Shown piece after piece: positions 32,601 to 42,589 of a stretch of 64,000 nt of DNA. A program made the translations under genes and the position numbers. The DNA is from Heligmosomoides polygyrus polygyrus (taxonomy: Eukaryota > Nematoda > Chromadorea > Rhabditida > Heligmosomidae). The stretch covers positions 43,325,139 to 43,389,138 of the forward strand of contig OX377204.1 of the NCBI GenBank assembly GCA_947396885.1, written 5' to 3'. Below the pieces are notes generated by a model, which saw nothing but the letters and a program-made list of their open reading frames with translations, was not told the DNA's origin and did not search any database. Within the stretch, counting starts at the first letter, position 1. Every line of letters begins with the position of its first letter.

Positions 32601-35600
32601 ACGCCGGAACGGAAAGAGCGAGTACTATAGGGAGAATCCCCGTCCTCCAAATATAAAAAGAACATGTTTTGTTTTTGCGGAATCCTTGAGGCAAACGAGT
32701 ACTAGTGTGTGAGGGTTAGGGTTCCGCCGAGCGAGCTCTTTAAGGTACCGATATCGTGGACTAGGTGGCGTAGGGGTAGAGGGCACGCAGCATGTTCGTG
32801 AGGTCTAGGGTCCGGTTCCCATGCTACCTCGCGTTTTTGCACTTTTACCATAGTGTCGGATTCCATATCTGAACTTGTTTTTGGAGTTTGCTACGGTAAG
32901 ATGTTTTTATTACTTATTATTTGTCGACATCTCGTAATTCACCGACCATTCCGAAATAAATTCGATTACATATGAAATATTTATGAAATATCTTCAGCAA
33001 CAATGACACACAGGCACAAAGTGCATAAAACAGTAACACCGACCACAGTATGGGCAACGTATGAAGGCTACAGTTTCTTCACATCCTGACTCATCACATG
33101 GGCCGAGGTCTTCCGGGAATGTCATTCCACTCGAGTTTTCGGAGCAACCAGGATGTGTCTTCAAAGAGCCAACTTCTGCACCTCGTCGATTTCCAGCTGT
33201 CGCAGTTCGAAATCCTGTAGGATACCTGCTATCCTTTCCGCCAGCTTCATTTCGTCTCTCGAAGGGACAGCATCCAGTGGAGATCCGCACTTCAGTGTCA
33301 ATAGGTGAATGACCACCCGAGGGTTAGCAGACATTGTAGAGTCAGTGTTGGCGGCAGCAGCTTGTTATAACCGCGTGACTTTGTAAGCATAACAGAGGCG
33401 AGAATATTGATCGAGGTGGTAGGTCAAGTTGAAGATCATGTGGTCTCCTCCTACACTGTGAGTACACTGGTGGCACTCACCTCACCGACACTAATAAATT
33501 GCATTTGAAGCATTTTTCTGGCATTCTGCCGCTGTTTCATGTTGTTCTTGTGTCAGAATTTCTTATATTGACAATGAGAACAATTTATTGGAGTAAAAGT
33601 TTCATACAATATCGCATTTGGCATATTTCGGACATCGAATGGTCGGTGAATTACGAGATGTCGACAAATAATAAGTAATAAAAACATCTTACGGTAGCAA
33701 ACTCCAAAAAGAAGTTCAGATATGGAATCCGATGCTATGGTAAAAGTGCAAAAACGCGAGGTAGCATGGGAACCGGACCCTAGACCTCACGAACATGATG
33801 CGTGCCCTCTACCCCTGCGCCACCTGGTCCACGACATCGGTACCTTGCGCTGCCGTGAAAAGCTCGCTCTGCGGACCCTTAACCTTTACAACCTCGTACT
33901 CGTTTGCTTCAAGGATTCGGCAAAAACAAAACATGTTCTTTTACTATTTGGAGGACGGGGTTCTCCCTATAGTACTCGTTATTGCCGTTCCGGCGTACCG
34001 TTCAGACAGTTCCCTTGTTAGTGCTTATGAAAGAATACATTTACATTACTCTGGACACACCGCCAAGAAACGTCAGTTTCTCAAAGGCATCGAGCTGGCA
34101 TATACAAAAGGATGGAGCAGACAACTACCATATTATGTCTAAGCATTCAAAGCTTTGTAGAGTGGCGATAAAAGCAAAAGAATAGAGGGAGTGACACTGT
34201 AGTTGGTTCAATTTATTGGTAGGCGAAACTTTGAAAGGCATAAGATCAAGGTGACTGCTTCCCTGAGTCATCACTTCAATTAAAAGGACAAAGGAGAAGG
34301 CAGCATGCATCTTCTATCATAATGTATTGCGTAATCGACTCCACGATTCTTCCCTACGACATCCTGAAATTTTGTCAATGGAGAGTCCTACTATAGCGTC
34401 TGTAGCAGTGATCCCCCATGTGAAATTATCGACGTTAAAGTAGTCTGTTAGCAAAGATGACGACTAAAAACGTACTTTAACATTTAAGGCCAATGAAGTT
34501 ATACTTCGGACACCAATTCTGCGACAAAATTGGGAGCACGCACATGAGGATGTCGAGCTGACTAAGAAATTAGGTACGTTGCACGTATCACTATTTAAGC
34601 AAGCAACGAGTAAAAGTCACGACTCCAAAAGAAGGAAGGAGGCGCGTCTTTAACCCATCAGAGACATATAAAAAGTGAAAGCAGCACAATTCTTAATCTC
34701 TGCCTTCGCAACTTCAGCAATCATACTTCAGACAGCTGATAACCAAACTCTCTGAAACTCGGAATGACTTCTACCTCCGCACTGATAAGTCGGTGCTTTC
34801 GGCTTAGCCGTTAAAGTATTGGGCATCTGAACAGCTTAACAGCTAGTCTGACACACTGATGTTCTGGTCAAGATGACCGCGGAACTAGGTACTATCCAGC
34901 CACTATTAGATTGTTGCAAAAGTAATTGCCGCGTCGGAGTATGTTGAAGTAGGCGGTTGTTTTTCATCAGGAATCACCTTTTCGGGGCCGATCTGCGCCG
35001 ACTATTTTGTAGGTTTTGCCTCCTCCTTCGAAATCTGTCTTACTTTTTCGCCTACAGTCATTCTGGACATTATACTAGAGTCTTCAAAAAAAGTGAACCG
35101 ACGCGATTTTCGAGTGACTTGTTCTACGCCTTCAAGTTCCAGCATTCTACAGCAGAGTCAACTCATAGGGCTGCGCTTGAAATTGTCTTCTAAGCGTGCA
35201 GTGAGATATTGGCTCCCTAGCCCATGACTTGACTGACCAGCAGCGTCTGACTCGCTTCAACGTCGGTTCAAACCCTCTTGTTGGCCTCAGAAACGAAGCG
35301 CTCTTGAATCATTTCATAACCGTAGATGAGATATGGTCTTGTGTGATAACAGAAAGCGAGTATATGCCTGGGTGGATAAGTCTTTTACACTGTTGTAAAT
35401 ATTCAACCAGGGTCTACATTTAGATGTGTGAATGTTTAGTATAATATTTATAATATAGAACAAATAGGAATGAATGATAAGAATTAGCATACACAGGTGA
35501 ACACCCCAAATATCGTTGAGCAACATTCACAAGCATCAAATAGGATTACCGCAGTATAGTAGACAATACGGGATGCGCTTAAGCAGTCCACTCTAGGCAC

Positions 35601-38600
35601 GGTACCTTTCCAAGACCAGATGTAGTTGGCTGCTATCGGAGATATTTGTAGCTCCGCTTCTACAGTACTGTCTATATAGCCTATATAATGCTGTGATGTG
35701 ATACACGTTCTACACAATGCGGTAACCAACGAAATAAAACCATTATGACAAGGTTTTCCAGATGCATCCATTGTTGAACCAAACCAATCCCACCACCAGA
35801 CTTTCCTAAACCAGATCTCCATCCTAAGAAGGCCATACTAAGTGTTTCTTAGTGCACCAAAGGTTTATCCACTATGCCATCTTGAAACTATGTGAAACAG
35901 GGCAGGGTGGTTTAGCATTATGTTTGAAAGCTGCGAAAGAAGTGGCCTGCAGTGGTGAACAAAAGACGGCTCGTCCTCCAGGACAACCCACGGTGTCATT
36001 CTTCGAAAGTTTTCCGGCAGAAATTAACGCTGCTAAGGATCGAGGTTCTCCCTCACCCTCTGCTTATTCTCTAGACTTATCCCCAACAGATTTTCACTTT
36101 TTCCGAGCTCTCGATGCAAACCTACTCTAGTTAACAGCAGCAGTTTCATAATCTGGACCACCTTAAGAGCAGCTTCCGAAAGTTCTTTTACTGCCAGATT
36201 TTACATAATTGAAGGGAGATAAACGACTTTAAAAAAATTGGGAAGGCTGTGCTGAGTCGAAGGCTTTCATTTTGATTTTTTTGAGTAAATTTGGATATGA
36301 GCCGGGTTACGACATTTTGACGACGTCGGTTTCGGCAATTACAATTCTTCTGCAACAACATAATACAAGAGAACGGCCAAAAGCGCATGCAGCAGCAAAT
36401 ACAAGCTCTCCCTCACTTTAATTACTGGCATCAAATTATAAAAGAAGGATTGTGCTGAGCGCTTCGAGGCAGCTCGTGTCAAACATGTGGACGAACATGA
36501 AAGTCTGAAGAAAGCAGAAGTGCGAGAGCACCGGACAAATCCGAGTAGGCTGATGAACATGATAGCCAGGACGAACAAGTGTGCATTGTGGAAGAAGGCG
36601 AAAACCCATTCACCTGCTGTGTACTCTCCAAAGCTCGCCAAAGTAAGGCATATATACGGTCGCTGCCAGAACTGAGTAAATACAGGAGAATGGGTTGATA
36701 GGAGAAGCGACAAAACCCTCTCCATTTATAGGTTAGCCCACCGCACTGTCCTTGTACATGTAGTGTTCAGTTCACGCCTAATTTCGTCGACGATGTTTAA
36801 CAGAGAGAATGAAGTGCTCCTTCTCACATGGATATATACCGAGACTCCACGGCCCCGAAGTAGTGGTTGGGGACACTTTATTGGCGCTGTCTGAGCGTTT
36901 GTTCTGATAGCGAACGTACTCACGATCAGTGCAGCTAGGTAGAAGGCATTGGATGAAAACGAAAGAAACCTCAGTTTATTGCGCGGTTTTTACATACCGT
37001 GCAGTGCCACAGCACAAAAAAAAAATCTAAAATCGAGACTACGCCGAGTTTTGGAGATGTTGGTCGTAGTTTTATAAATTCACACTTCACAGGAGAAGGA
37101 GCCTTTGGAGAAGTACACATGGGGAAATTGAGGCTTCGTAACGGAAGAAAGGTTGACGTTGCGGTTAAACTGGTAAATGTTTAGTTTTCTCTATTTCATC
37201 ACATTTTTGTTAATAATTATAACTTCTCCGTTTCAAAAGACTTAAGTAGTTGACGATTACTATCTTTTGAAGACGTGAACTATTCAAACTGTCCATCGAA
37301 TTATTAGAATTCTTTGGACAAACGAATAGCGAACAACACTTGCTCATTGCTGGAGATAAGCAGGAAGGAGATAAGAACCATATGAAAAGTCACACAGTGA
37401 AATTTAATTAGTAAAGACGGAAGACGAAAGACCACCATTTTCCGGGATCTCCAAATCTAGTTTGGAAAAGTAAAAAGGATGCTTCAGGCGATTTTTTTGT
37501 CAACAACTTCCGACGCGGCAGATGATTAGTAGCCCGATCTATCCGTTCTCGCGCATGCTGACTTGATTTCCATTCAATGTGATGAAGTACCTCAAGAACT
37601 AAACCCGCTACTACAGTTTAATTCTCATAGGCAAAACTCGAAGTATTAACCAAGGAGCAGATCAAGGAGATTATGCACGAGGCTCGACTAATGAGAAACT
37701 TCGACCATCCGAACGTGGTTAAATTCTATGGCGTCGCTGCGGGACAAGAACCTCTCATGGTCCTCATGGAGCTGGTAAGTGCAACAACTTGTTGATACCC
37801 TATTACGCAGATGAACTAAATGCACTATTGCCTTCAATTGTGTGGTATCTGGCCTTGAATAGCGTTAATGCTCAGATTAAAGTTAATCCCTATTGATGGG
37901 TTGCTAGTAAAGACCGGTAACGGCCTCTAAAACCCTCACAGACGGTAGGAGTCCACGGACGCCATGGAATGAGCGCAGACAAGAAAAGAGGAACTTATTC
38001 GCACAGCAAATTCGACAGACGCATTGATCAGGAGATAAACAGTGGCAACCAATGGAAGATTAGTCTCTTTTTCTTTGTCCTTATCATTGGAGGCGTATGT
38101 CGTGCCCACGCGATGCACAACAACAACTATGCACGAAACAAAGCACTGAAAACTCCAACAGAACTACAAAATGATATATCAGGCACTAGAAAACTTCAAA
38201 TGAACTGCAACATAGGAAGCATAAAAATTAGACCGCAGATGAAAAGCGAATTCATCGGGAAACCCCTAAGTTAAGGGCCTTGGGGTCGAAATCAGTTTTT
38301 GAAGGTAGAAAACGGTAAAGAGAGCACGTTTTCACAAGGCAGCATGTTGAATACTCTTAAGGAGAAGCTTTCATGACGGATCTCGTGCCAAGTAACTGGA
38401 ACTCTCAGCTTAGAGCTTGCTGTCCTAATTCTAAAAGGTGCTGGGTTAAAAATTACACTGAATTTTAGTTCATTTTGTCGGTAATCTCTTTAAAATATCA
38501 GAAGGTCATTTTAGTTCTTCTGCTTTGCGGACTAGGCAGTCCCAGTTGTGTTCCCTTTCCCCCAATTGCGAATGAACTGGCACCTAGAATTGTACAGCGC

Positions 38601-40086
38601 GCAAGGACACTGCGAGAATACAACGCATTATGTAGCCACAATTAAATTTTTATGTCAAGTCTGTAAGATCAACTAAGTGGAGCGTATACCGACCTTTCCA
38701 GGTTAATTGTGGAGCATTAGACTCGTATCTCCAAAAACAGGAACAGCCTGTTGAAAAGAAGAACGAAATGATACTTCAGGTGGGACTTCTCACGTGTTCT
38801 CTTCCTGCGCAATGGACTTGCTTCTGTAGAAACAGAAAAAAACGTGCCTTGCTAGAATTCTACATTTCGCACATTCAAACATCTGAGTACAGTAGCTCTC
38901 GTCCTTTCATTTAGACAAAGACCACAGAAAGTGAAGGAAGAAAACTGCTAAAACCTCAATGCAAAAGTAAAACAAGGCGTTTCCGTAAGAGATGCTAAGG
39001 AAATGTCCCGATATATCAAAGACGGCTAGAATGTAAATACTGGGCAGTCGGATAGTAATGAAACGACAAGAGGCTGTGGCAACTGGGTTTCCTCTGGGTA
39101 TAGTCGTTGCTAAGTATCTGTGCATGTGCTTGCAGAAACCCACTGCCGCATCATATGAAAAGTTCCCATCGGAAATTACGATCTACCTGCAGCAACAGCA
39201 AGACTGAGACAGCACGCGCAAAAGCTATGGACTCGGATGTTTAGGTAATATTTCAGGCAGCCTGGGGTCTTGAATATCTGCACGGTAAAAACGTCTTGCA
39301 CCGAGACATCGCTGCCAGAAATTGTCTTTATGGTGACAACAAGGTAAGCGCTTTTCTCAAAGAGTTCTTGATCACTCTCAGTTTGCTGAGATTTTATACT
39401 CATGAAAAATCACGATGTGTAAAGTCGCTTCGCTCAAGGTGAAAATATCGGATTTCGGATTGACACGAGAAGGTACCGTATATCAGATGGACCCTCATAA
39501 GAGGGTTCCTATCCGATGGCTTGCTCCCGAAACGTTAAAGATGGCAATCTACACCCAAAAAACTGACGTGTTCAGCTACGGTAAGGCAAACCACCTGAAG
39601 TGCAATCATAAAACTGTTACGTTTGCGCACAGGTATCATGTGCTGGGAAATCTACAACAACGGAATCGAACCATATCCAGGCATGACTGTGGCTGAAGTT
39701 AACCAGAACGTTGGACTTCAGATTTTATTAGCTGACCTGGTTGTTGCGAGGAAATACTGCAAAAATGCATTATAGGTGAAGGAAGGATACAGAATGGAAC
39801 TGCCGTTCTTTGTACCCCCTGATGTACAAAACATCATTAAGGTACCCATGCTTTGTAGGAGTTCCTTCAAGATAAAGAAGAGGAAATCAGCAATGTTCAG
39901 GTACGGTGCTGGTCGGAGAATCCGAATGACCGTTACACTATGCCCGAAATTGCAAAGCATCTTCAGCGCATCCTTCAAATTCCTCGTCCCGACTTCGCTG
40001 CTGTTGGTTTCATCAATTTTTTCAAATTTAAAGTGACGCACACGGCAAAGCAGCCAACAACTTCTGAAAATTCTGCCAGCCTGTAG
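20800..40086 (+). CDS. SH2-domain non-receptor tyrosine kinase, Fes/Fer-like
   Basis: Twelve exons join in frame: 20800-20865, 20926-21039, 32319-32438, 34489-34573, 37093-37172, 37631-37774, 38702-38779, 39257-39343, 39439-39580, 39633-39709, 39776-39841, 39901-40086. The product is 414 residues ending in TAG, overlapped by AATAAA at 40087. The SH2 domain (about 11-100) has WYHG and FLVR with Arg34, which binds phosphotyrosine. The kinase domain (about 128-390) has the loop GEGAFGEV from 129, VAVK Lys154, alpha-C Glu172, HRD Asp246, DFG Asp263, activation-loop Tyr273 and APE Glu289. All catalytic residues are present, so it should phosphorylate tyrosines on cytosolic or membrane-linked targets recruited by the SH2 domain. 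There is no F-BAR domain; this short SH2-kinase form is the one expanded in nematodes. Three junctions have weak signals: acceptors before 34489 and 39439, and the GTTGGA donor at 39710. Confidence 0.9.
21690..22525. repeat. dispersed tandem units with CGTCGCTCAGGG core
   Basis: Units of roughly 80-100 bp recur at about 21690-21780, 22250-22335, 22340-22430 and 22440-22525. Each has AGGGAAGGGA, then CCAAGCTGCTCGT-like and GGAAACTGCCTTCGTCGCTC-like text. A further copy lies inverted at 25895-25975 and a diverged one at 25465-25545. Non-coding, despite long open frames produced by the GC-rich repeat. Confidence 0.65.
21838..21940 (-). repeat. tRNA-like SINE-type segment
   Basis: Read on the minus strand it starts with GATCGTGGCGCAGTGGGTAG, an A-box-like head, and runs through a G11 tract toward CTGCGTTGCGG. 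The same head and tail are found on the plus strand at 25690-25810. The two copies suggest a short tRNA-derived retroposon family. Confidence 0.45.
22758..24740. repeat. dispersed ~1.75 kb repeat block, copy B
   Basis: Homologous in the same orientation to 5299-7055. It lacks the foldback element found in copy A and keeps a single CCTGG at that site (23536-23540). Its right part is expanded into tandem units of about 200 bp starting near 24180, each with CACGGACAAACTC, TATATATAGG, (GGTGAT)n and several TAGATCA(C/T)TCGACCGC motifs. No coding capacity recognised. Confidence 0.75.
24839..25065. mobile_element. GC-rich foldback MITE, TAA duplication
   Basis: The ends AGGCCCCCGG and its inverted partner CGGGGGCCT are flanked by TAA on both sides (24836-24838 and 25066-25068). 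The interior contains a CCTATGcttcatCATAGG hairpin, also seen in modified form in the related elements at 1540-1868 and 59622-60330. Consistent with a PIF/Harbinger-type MITE. Confidence 0.6.
25155..25457. mobile_element. foldback MITE, CCTGG family, copy 2
   Basis: It shares the terminal stretch GGATTCATCAACGACTTACG and TAACTTTAACG with the copy at 6084-6258. It is flanked by CTGG (left) and CCTGG (25458-25462). Longer than copy 1 because of an inner hairpin (about 25270-25365) with CACCCCGAG and CCATATCGAT inverted repeats. Non-coding. Confidence 0.75.
25690..25810 (+). repeat. tRNA-like SINE-type segment
   Basis: A-box-like TAGTGGATAGCGG and B-box-like GGTCCGATTCTCC at tRNA spacing, followed by CTGCGTTGCGGAATTTTAGC. 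It shares its layout with the minus-strand copy at 21838-21940. Confidence 0.5.
26200..26345. repeat. 42-bp minisatellite array
   Basis: Three diverged units with GAAGACGTGTCGACGATGTC-like text. Same family as the arrays at 7620-7745 and 42590-42720. Confidence 0.5.
26347..26776. repeat. inverted repeat with GCATATGC boxes
   Basis: The outer arms GGGCGGCAGGCCTCGCGC (26354-26371) and its complement (about 26750-26770) bracket about 380 bp. Inside, a box close to TCAAGGCGGCATATGCTG occurs four times, three in direct and one in inverted orientation (near 26499, 26524, 26638 and 26702). Function unknown. Confidence 0.55.
26776..27015 (+). repeat. solo arm of the 41.3-42.35 kb element
   Basis: It starts TGACAAGGGAAGCCCATGAA and matches the left arm at 41315-41512 and, inverted, the right arm at about 42125-42345. 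It extends further than the left arm and so represents the full arm of about 235 bp. No partner arm is seen nearby. Confidence 0.7.
27016..28199. other. unassigned intronic DNA
   Basis: No coding exon, RNA or clear repeat is recognised. A short plus-strand open frame at 27934-28152 has no known motif. Confidence 0.35.
28201..31151 (-). mobile_element. CR1-type LINE with internal deletions
   Basis: Read on the minus strand. ORF1 runs from about 31151: a 5' part, then [18 protein letters not shown] near 30900 and [20 protein letters not shown] near 30720. The APE endonuclease (30527-29772) shows [37 protein letters not shown] and [11 protein letters not shown]. Reverse transcriptase motifs [15 protein letters not shown] and [18 protein letters not shown] lie near 28900. 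The catalytic FADD block is missing because the frame jumps at about 28745 straight to the C-terminal region ending at 28201. ORF1 also lacks about 85 bp near 30807 compared with its inverted copy at 31508-32010. Inserted antisense in intron 2 of the kinase gene. Confidence 0.85.
29619..29661. repeat. (TA)n microsatellite inside LINE
   Basis: About 20 TA units interrupt the linker between the endonuclease and reverse transcriptase regions of the minus-strand LINE. Confidence 0.9.
31152..31507. other. spacer between inverted LINE ORF1 copies
   Basis: A-rich sequence with no coding motif. It separates the inverted ORF1 copies and would form the loop of a hairpin in the kinase pre-mRNA. Confidence 0.4.
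31508..32010 (+). mobile_element. LINE ORF1 fragment, inverted copy
   Basis: The plus strand repeats the ORF1 region of the LINE at 30590-31022 in opposite orientation, with the same [18 protein letters not shown] and [20 protein letters not shown] text. It keeps a central segment ([20 protein letters not shown], near 31715) that the other copy has lost. The two arms form a hairpin of roughly 430-500 bp with a loop of about 490 bp. Confidence 0.8.
32581..34016. mobile_element. long inverted-repeat element in kinase intron 3
   Basis: Arms of about 380 bp (32581-32960 and 33627-34016) are inverted copies, starting AAGGGAACTGTCTGAACGGT and ending with its complement. Each arm contains a tRNA-like segment with GGTGGCGTAGGGGTAGAGG and a B-box-like GGTCCGGTTCCC near 32765-32825 and 33775-33835. 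The 670-bp centre carries a minus-strand Cys-rich open frame. No target duplication is obvious. The structure suggests a non-autonomous DNA transposon, and the element lies wholly between exons 3 and 4. Confidence 0.7.
32994..33290 (-). pseudogene. Cys-rich open frame, possible transposase C-terminus
   Basis: A 98-codon frame lies in the centre of the inverted-repeat element. Its last 35 residues hold CDESGC, then [13 protein letters not shown] and CHCC before the stop. The spacing C-x4-C, C-x2-C-x2-C-x-C-x2-H suggests a zinc-binding module of the kind found at the C-terminus of several DNA transposases. There is no catalytic domain, so it is probably the last exon fragment of a deleted element. 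It could also be a chance frame. Confidence 0.4.
34905..36210 (+). mobile_element. mariner-like element, degenerate
   Basis: The left end reads TTAGATTGTTGCAAAAGTAA, matching the typical terminal repeat of mariner elements. Downstream on the plus strand come [11 protein letters not shown] and [12 protein letters not shown] (about 35230-35345, around the first catalytic block) and [18 protein letters not shown] (about 36055-36110, the PYSPDLAPxD-type block). Frames are broken, about 400 bp in the middle are unrecognisable, and no matching right terminal repeat is found. It lies in intron 4 of the kinase gene. Confidence 0.75.
36211..37092. other. intronic DNA, no gene recognised
   Basis: Open frames of up to 128 codons exist on both strands at 36339-36725 but show no known domain and no splice context. 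Confidence 0.35.
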
Positions 40087-40419
40087 AATAAAAGCTGAGG
40101 TCCAGTAACAGTATTCCTATTAGAATTAGGCCTAACTATTTATTCAACGTTTTATTTCTATCGCCAACACTCTAGAAATACTGGTAGTGCTGACGAACCA
40201 AGTACAGAAATTAGAGGACCTCTGAGTGTGGCTCATTGCTATAAGCAGAATCACTGAAACACAACAACGTTTTTTTACCCAACGGTGTACTAATTTCGGT
40301 TGTACTAGCGAGCGTCGCCAGGCACATAAGACGCTTTCAGCGCAGGTCCCTTTTAATGGAGTTAATTTGATAAGAAGAAGTAGCTGCCAAAGCGGTTGCG
40401 TACTGGTTCAAATTCTCAG

Positions 40420-40665
40420 ATACGTGCCGCTAGAGCTGCTTCTGAAAAGACGCCTACTCGAACGGCATCTGCTGAGAAAAGTCGGGAGGGCAACAGCACC
40501 GAGATCAGTGGAAGCGGCGAGAGGCACTCCAAGTCCACTCCAAGATCAGCTCCTCAGTCGAAGTCTGGCTCGCGTGTAAAGGGACGGAAAACGGTAATGA
40601 GCCTGGTCAGCGAGAATCCTGCGCATGCTGCCGCCGCTGATGGTGACTGCTGTGTCTGGCTGTAG
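40420..40665 (+). other. possible alternative 3' exon of the kinase gene
   Basis: A good acceptor (AAATTCTCAG, ending 40419) opens a frame of about 81 codons rich in Ser, Thr, Arg and Lys (RAARAASEKTPTRTASAEKS and GSRVKGRKTVMS), ending in TAG. Basic, Ser-rich C-terminal tails occur in related kinases. It lies 330 bp past the kinase stop codon, so it would have to be reached by splicing from within exon 12. It may instead be an unrelated or chance frame. Confidence 0.3.
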
Positions 40666-41299
40666 GGTTAGCTTCTTCGGTGCGCTGGATACGCTGACAC
40701 ATAGTGCCTGCGGCCTTCAAAACTTCTGAATGGTATCTGCTCACCAACGGCTGCTGGCAGTATGTGTCAGGGTTCGCTTTTATTTCGTTTTTATGTGTCA
40801 AAAACGCTTCAGAATGCTTCTGACCGCAAAGAACTTCTGCTAACCATAAGCTGATTATAGCTGGCGTAAGCCTATTGCGTTATATAATAACAAGACGTTT
40901 AGCGGCCTAGCGACCGCCAAACGTCTGGTTGGGGGCTTTGCCCCCAACCCCGAGAATAGAAGAACCCCAATTTTCTTGCTTTCTTGTTTAGGCGTTCTTA
41001 GTTTTATTACAGCTAAAAACAGGTTTCACTATATAGATTAGTGCAACGGGATGTGGTGGGTCAGAATCTTCATTGCTCCTATGAAGCCCATCCACCCTCC
41101 ATCGCATGTACTCGATTTATTCTCCGAAGTGCCCGTTTTCGACGTGTCGAGAAATAAGACATGAGAGCTCCAATCCGGTGCTTAATCCCAAAAGGATAAT
41201 TAAAATTAATCGGTACTGGTCGACATCGCTTACTGTTCGACTGCAATAACACTCCTCCGAATCCCATAGTCACTCTTCCTACCGGAGTGAGAATCAAGC
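40666..41299. other. unassigned DNA
   Basis: Contains an imperfect inverted repeat near 40890-40930 (AGACGTTTAGCGG against CCGCCAAACGTCT) and no recognisable gene. Confidence 0.4.
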
Positions 41300-42350
41300 A
41301 CCCACATGTGACACTGACAAGGGAAGTCCATGAAGTTCCCCCAAAGATTCTCAACGGCGCCTATATGGCCTTGTAAGGCATCGGTCGAGGATCACAGAAC
41401 TGTGCTTGGTTTTTACTACGGGCCACTGTGTGGACCGGAAATGGCAAAAATGGTATCAGTTCAGAGCGGGTTGATAAAGCTAAAGTGACACCTGGAATGG
41501 CCCTGTCGTGCTCTAAACTTAACTTACAAAAGGTTTGGAGCTCAACTTAAAGTTTGATTATAGTAATTTCCTACGTTTCCTAGACGAAGCTGCAGTGTAC
41601 AATCAAGTGATTCATTCGCCGCCGTCTGCACTAGCGACTGGATGGCCGAGTGGATAGCGAGGGGGACTTGCGGGAAGGGGTCGAGGGTTCGATTCCGGGG
41701 TGGGGTTTCTGCGTCCCTAGGTGGATTCTTAGCGTTTTCGCAAATGAAGTTTACATTTTGGCTTCGATAGTTTACCCTCTTCGCTGTTCTAGCCCCGCTT
41801 TCAACCTGTTGTCAGATGTGGAAGGAGCTGGTTTTGTTGCGTGGAGCGATATCGCGCATCCTTGTCTCGCTGAAGAAGGTCCCGTCAGGTGTTTTCCCCA
41901 TATGACCGCTTTCGAATGTGCCCAATTAGTTTGGGAAGTGCTTCTCGCTGTCACCTCATTTACGAACACGATCGACATGTATTGAATTGACCCATCATCA
42001 AGACAAGCTCATTGCTCTTCAGATGTCCTCATAGGCTGCTACATGGGTGATTGAAGCTGTGCGCGTTAGTGGGATCGCTTCCTTCTCCAATGTTGTCAGA
42101 CATATTTTCCAACCATCGACATCAACCCTTGATGGAAAAGTAGTACAAGTGATAGCTTAGAAAAAGAGTAACAGATTCGTGGACAGCAGCTTAAATAATT
42201 CCCGACAAGCCCATTCCAGGTGTCACTTGGGGGCCCGTAGCTAAACGAAGCACAGTTCTTTGATCCCAGTCCGATGCTCTACAAGAAAATAAAAAAAATA
42301 CAGGTCACGTTGAGAATCTTTGGAGGAAGTTCAGTTCCTCCCTTGTGAGT
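41300..42350. mobile_element. inverted-repeat element with tRNA-like interior
   Basis: The left arm 41315-41512 and the inverted right arm about 42125-42345 share ACAAGGGA, CAAAGATTCTCAACG and GACACCTGGAATGG. A solo arm lies at 26776-27015. The interior has a tRNA-Ser-like segment (41638-41710) and open frames with no recognised motif. Probably a non-autonomous DNA element. Confidence 0.6.
41638..41712 (+). repeat. tRNA-like segment
   Basis: It has a perfect A box TGGCCGAGTGG (41643-41653) and a perfect B box GGTTCGATTCC (about 41687-41697), 34 bp apart. The acceptor stem does not close convincingly. More likely a tRNA-derived segment of the surrounding element than a functional tRNA gene. 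Confidence 0.45.
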
Positions 42351-42437
42351 CCCGACTCACGTGTAAACACGTTAACACGACGTTTATGACACGTCTGCAC
42401 CCCGACACATCTGCCACGACTTCTGTAACCCGTACTA

Positions 42438-42477
42438 AGGCCTATGTTATACTCCCGCGGGAGTATAACATAGGCCT
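42438..42477. repeat. perfect 40-bp palindrome
   Basis: AGGCCTATGTTATACTCCCG is followed at once by its exact reverse complement with no spacer. Relatives occur as an imperfect version at 50923-51003 and as a half-site at about 51267-51292. Confidence 0.95.
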
Positions 42478-42589
42478 AAGAAACCCGACGCACATTTGAC
42501 GATATTGAGGGAAATACTGGTTTCCCTTATCCCCCCCCCCCCCTACAGTGGTCTATTGGTCCCCTTTCTCGGAATCCCTATGCAAGTTA

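Noticed and set aside
36339..36725. 128-codon minus-strand frame, hydrophobic
   Set aside because: No recognisable membrane-protein family, no promoter or splice signals; lies in a kinase intron.
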